Positions 5,450-5,571 of a DNA stretch of 5,571 nt are shown piece by piece. The stretch comes from Candidatus Krumholzibacteriia bacterium. GTDB taxonomy: Bacteria > Krumholzibacteriota > Krumholzibacteriia > LZORAL124-64-63. Under the pieces are notes generated by a model. It was given only the letters and a program-made list of their open reading frames with translations, was not told the origin of the DNA and searched no databases. Position 1 is the first letter of the stretch. Every line of letters begins with the position of its first letter. The translations under genes and the position numbers were made by a program. The DNA lies in assembly GCA_027056825.1 (NCBI GenBank), contig JALUJS010000080.1, positions 1-5,571 of the forward strand, read 5' to 3'.

Positions 5450-5455
5450 AACCCG

Positions 5456-5464
5456 AATATAGCA
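5456..5464 (-). promoter_or_regulatory. Extended -10 promoter candidate for the RRM gene
   Basis: The minus strand reads TGCTATATT (5464-5456), a TG-N-TATATT extended -10 element in a short AT-rich patch. No convincing -35 hexamer lies 16 to 18 nt upstream, which extended -10 promoters can do without. Predicted start is near 5449. Confidence 0.4.
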
Positions 5465-5571
5465 AGTTAAAGGTTGTGCCCTCGAGAATGTGTCCGGCCC
5501 GGGCTTTGCCCCCGGGTCGGACATGGACCTCTCCTGCGGCATCCCCAAGAACTGGGCTCCTCCCTTCTGCC
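5465..5571. other. Gene-free right edge
   Basis: Together with the RRM leader this makes a stretch of about 340 nt without a supported gene. I checked the minus-strand frames from the edge. Frames stay open for 60 to 150 nt but show no recognisable protein or codon pattern. A plus-strand ATG at 5523 opens a frame running off the edge, without a ribosome binding site and inside the inverted repeat. Apart from that repeat, nothing is identified. Confidence 0.4.
5491..5523. repeat. GC-rich inverted repeat, 13-bp arms
   Basis: The arms TGTCCG-G-CCCGGG (5491-5503) and CCCGGG-T-CGGACA (5511-5523) pair throughout except at position 5497/5517. That position is a G-U pair in plus-strand RNA and an A-C mismatch in minus-strand RNA. 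The loop is 7 nt. No T tract follows on either strand, so it is not a clear intrinsic terminator. It may still end a gene entering from beyond the window, or be a dispersed extragenic repeat. Confidence 0.55.

Noticed and set aside
5266..5451. 61-codon minus-strand frame from a TTG in the RRM leader
   Set aside because: It starts at a rare codon almost at the predicted transcript start, so there is no room for a ribosome binding site. No motif is recognisable.
1..5571. CRISPR array, tRNA, rRNA or insertion sequence
   Set aside because: I saw no regularly spaced direct repeats, tRNA-like cloverleaf, rRNA segments or transposase-like frame.

Overview
The window is GC-rich bacterial DNA with every supportable gene on the minus strand, so transcription runs from high to low coordinates. 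Genes are compact, overlapping or near-touching, with GTG starts at two of them and AGGA-type ribosome binding sites. The taxon cannot be fixed from this sequence. A Gram-negative-type, high-GC lineage (for example Deltaproteobacteria-like or an FCB-related candidate phylum) would fit a sigma-54 activator, a glycine-rich RRM protein and an rpoZ-coaBC-uracil-DNA glycosylase order, but this is only an impression.

Reading in the direction of transcription: (1) 5571-5231 holds no gene I can support. It has a long GC inverted repeat, an extended -10 promoter candidate and a structured leader. (2) 5230-4940 encodes a small glycine-rich RNA-binding (RRM) protein, followed by an intrinsic terminator. 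(3) A sigma-70-type promoter overlapping the end of that terminator probably starts an operon: rpoZ (omega subunit), coaBC (coenzyme A synthesis), a family 4 uracil-DNA glycosylase, and an NtrC-type sigma-54 response regulator. The junctions are 3 nt, a 4-nt overlap and 22 nt. (4) 891-338 is a 554-nt intergenic region, AT-rich over its regulator-proximal part. (5) 337-1 is the start of a protein whose N-terminus looks like a receiver domain that has lost its phosphorylation residues. It runs off the window.

The most interesting part is the 554-nt gap. Directly behind the sigma-54 activator gene are two nearly identical sites built on a TCAA-TTGA palindrome and sharing a GAGGCAGC tail, 70 bp apart. 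They lie about 120 and 190 bp upstream of a good -24/-12 (sigma-54) promoter that points at the degenerate-receiver gene. The arrangement of activator gene, two enhancer-like sites and sigma-54 promoter reads as one local regulatory circuit. The predicted transcript starts near 653 and has about 315 nt of leader. It contains a T9 tract behind a possible hairpin (attenuator or small-RNA end) and a perfect 14-bp-arm hairpin just before the ribosome binding site of the next gene. All functional statements about this gap are inferences from sequence pattern.

The housekeeping genes are ordinary and intact. The oddities there are the position of a sigma-54 regulator at the end of such an operon with no kinase in view, the Ala/Pro-rich N-terminal extension of the glycosylase, and the structured leader of the RRM gene.
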